From contig JAOUDB010000169.1 in the NCBI GenBank assembly GCA_029859485.1, forward strand, positions 1 through 6,113: a stretch of 6,113 nt of DNA, written 5' to 3'. The notes beneath the pieces are model-generated. The model did not search any database and was not told the DNA's origin. It saw nothing but the letters and a program-made list of their open reading frames with translations. Each line of letters begins with the position of its first letter. Position 1 is the stretch's first letter. Positions 6,041 to 6,113 of this stretch are shown here, one piece after another. This stretch comes from Desulfuromonadales bacterium. GTDB lineage: Bacteria > Desulfobacterota > Desulfuromonadia > Desulfuromonadales > BM103. The translations under genes were made by a program, and so were the position numbers.

Positions 6041-6113
6041 ACAGCAGCCAGTTGGCCAGCAGGACGATAATCGCAAGAGGCAGCAGGGTTGTGACTGCCG
6101 GGTGCAGCCCAAG
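6027..6113 (-). CDS. C-terminal end of a membrane protein (partial, enters from the right)
   Basis: The minus strand is open from the window edge to a TAA at 6027-6029, giving the last 28 residues of a protein. About 20 of them form a hydrophobic segment (TTLLPLAIIVLLANWLLF) followed by Arg-Val-Pro. The frame has no other stop and the composition is typical of a final transmembrane helix. It converges on the metallophosphatase gene, and the two overlap tail to tail by 14 nt, so no terminator lies between them. The family cannot be identified from this fragment. A loose resemblance to the last helix of LptF/LptG permeases is too weak to use. Confidence 0.6.
   Translation of the reverse strand, partial: LGLHPAVTTLLPLAIIVLLANWLLFRVP

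Noticed and set aside
1..6113. CRISPR arrays, tRNA or rRNA genes, insertion sequences
   Set aside because: No regularly spaced repeats, tRNA-like cloverleaf sequence, transposase motifs or terminal inverted repeats were seen on either strand.

Overview
The window looks like chromosomal DNA of a Gram-negative bacterium. It encodes a typical outer-membrane-type lipoprotein, and its intracellular genes have moderately GC-rich coding sequence. A proteobacterial or Desulfobacterota-like source is a guess from general protein style only; nothing in the window fixes the taxon.

Left part (1-1677): this is visibly AT-richer. It holds one minus-strand gene (272-1426) for an unrecognised, very basic lipoprotein with two similar end domains joined by a lysine-rich linker. 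A long hairpin just past its stop (212-254) is a plausible terminator. A perfect 16-bp AT-rich palindrome lies at the extreme left. The 1427-1677 spacer has a strong Shine-Dalgarno sequence and a cluster of TGTC/GACA half-sites, but no supported gene.

Right part (1678-6113): this is a compact phospholipid-synthesis locus. Three minus-strand genes are read in the order CDP-alcohol phosphatidyltransferase (4876 to 3668), diacylglycerol/lipid kinase (3660 to 2671) and a Tam41-type CDP-diacylglycerol synthase (2646 to 1678). The gaps are only 7 and 24 nt, and the kinase ribosome-binding site lies over the end of the preceding gene. A calcineurin-like metallophosphatase (4988-6040, plus strand) is divergent across a 111-bp spacer that holds nested inverted repeats. 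A membrane-protein gene enters from the right on the minus strand, and its last 14 nt overlap the end of the phosphatase gene.

Taken together, the four central genes could form a self-contained route: diacylglycerol to phosphatidate (kinase), phosphatidate to CDP-diacylglycerol (Tam41-like enzyme), CDP-diacylglycerol plus an alcohol or alcohol-phosphate to a phospholipid (transferase), and possibly removal of a head-group phosphate (metallophosphatase). The individual families are supported by visible motifs. The joint pathway and the identity of the head group are inference. The most interesting point is that the CDP-diacylglycerol step is carried by a homologue of the mitochondrial enzyme Tam41 rather than by the usual integral-membrane CdsA.
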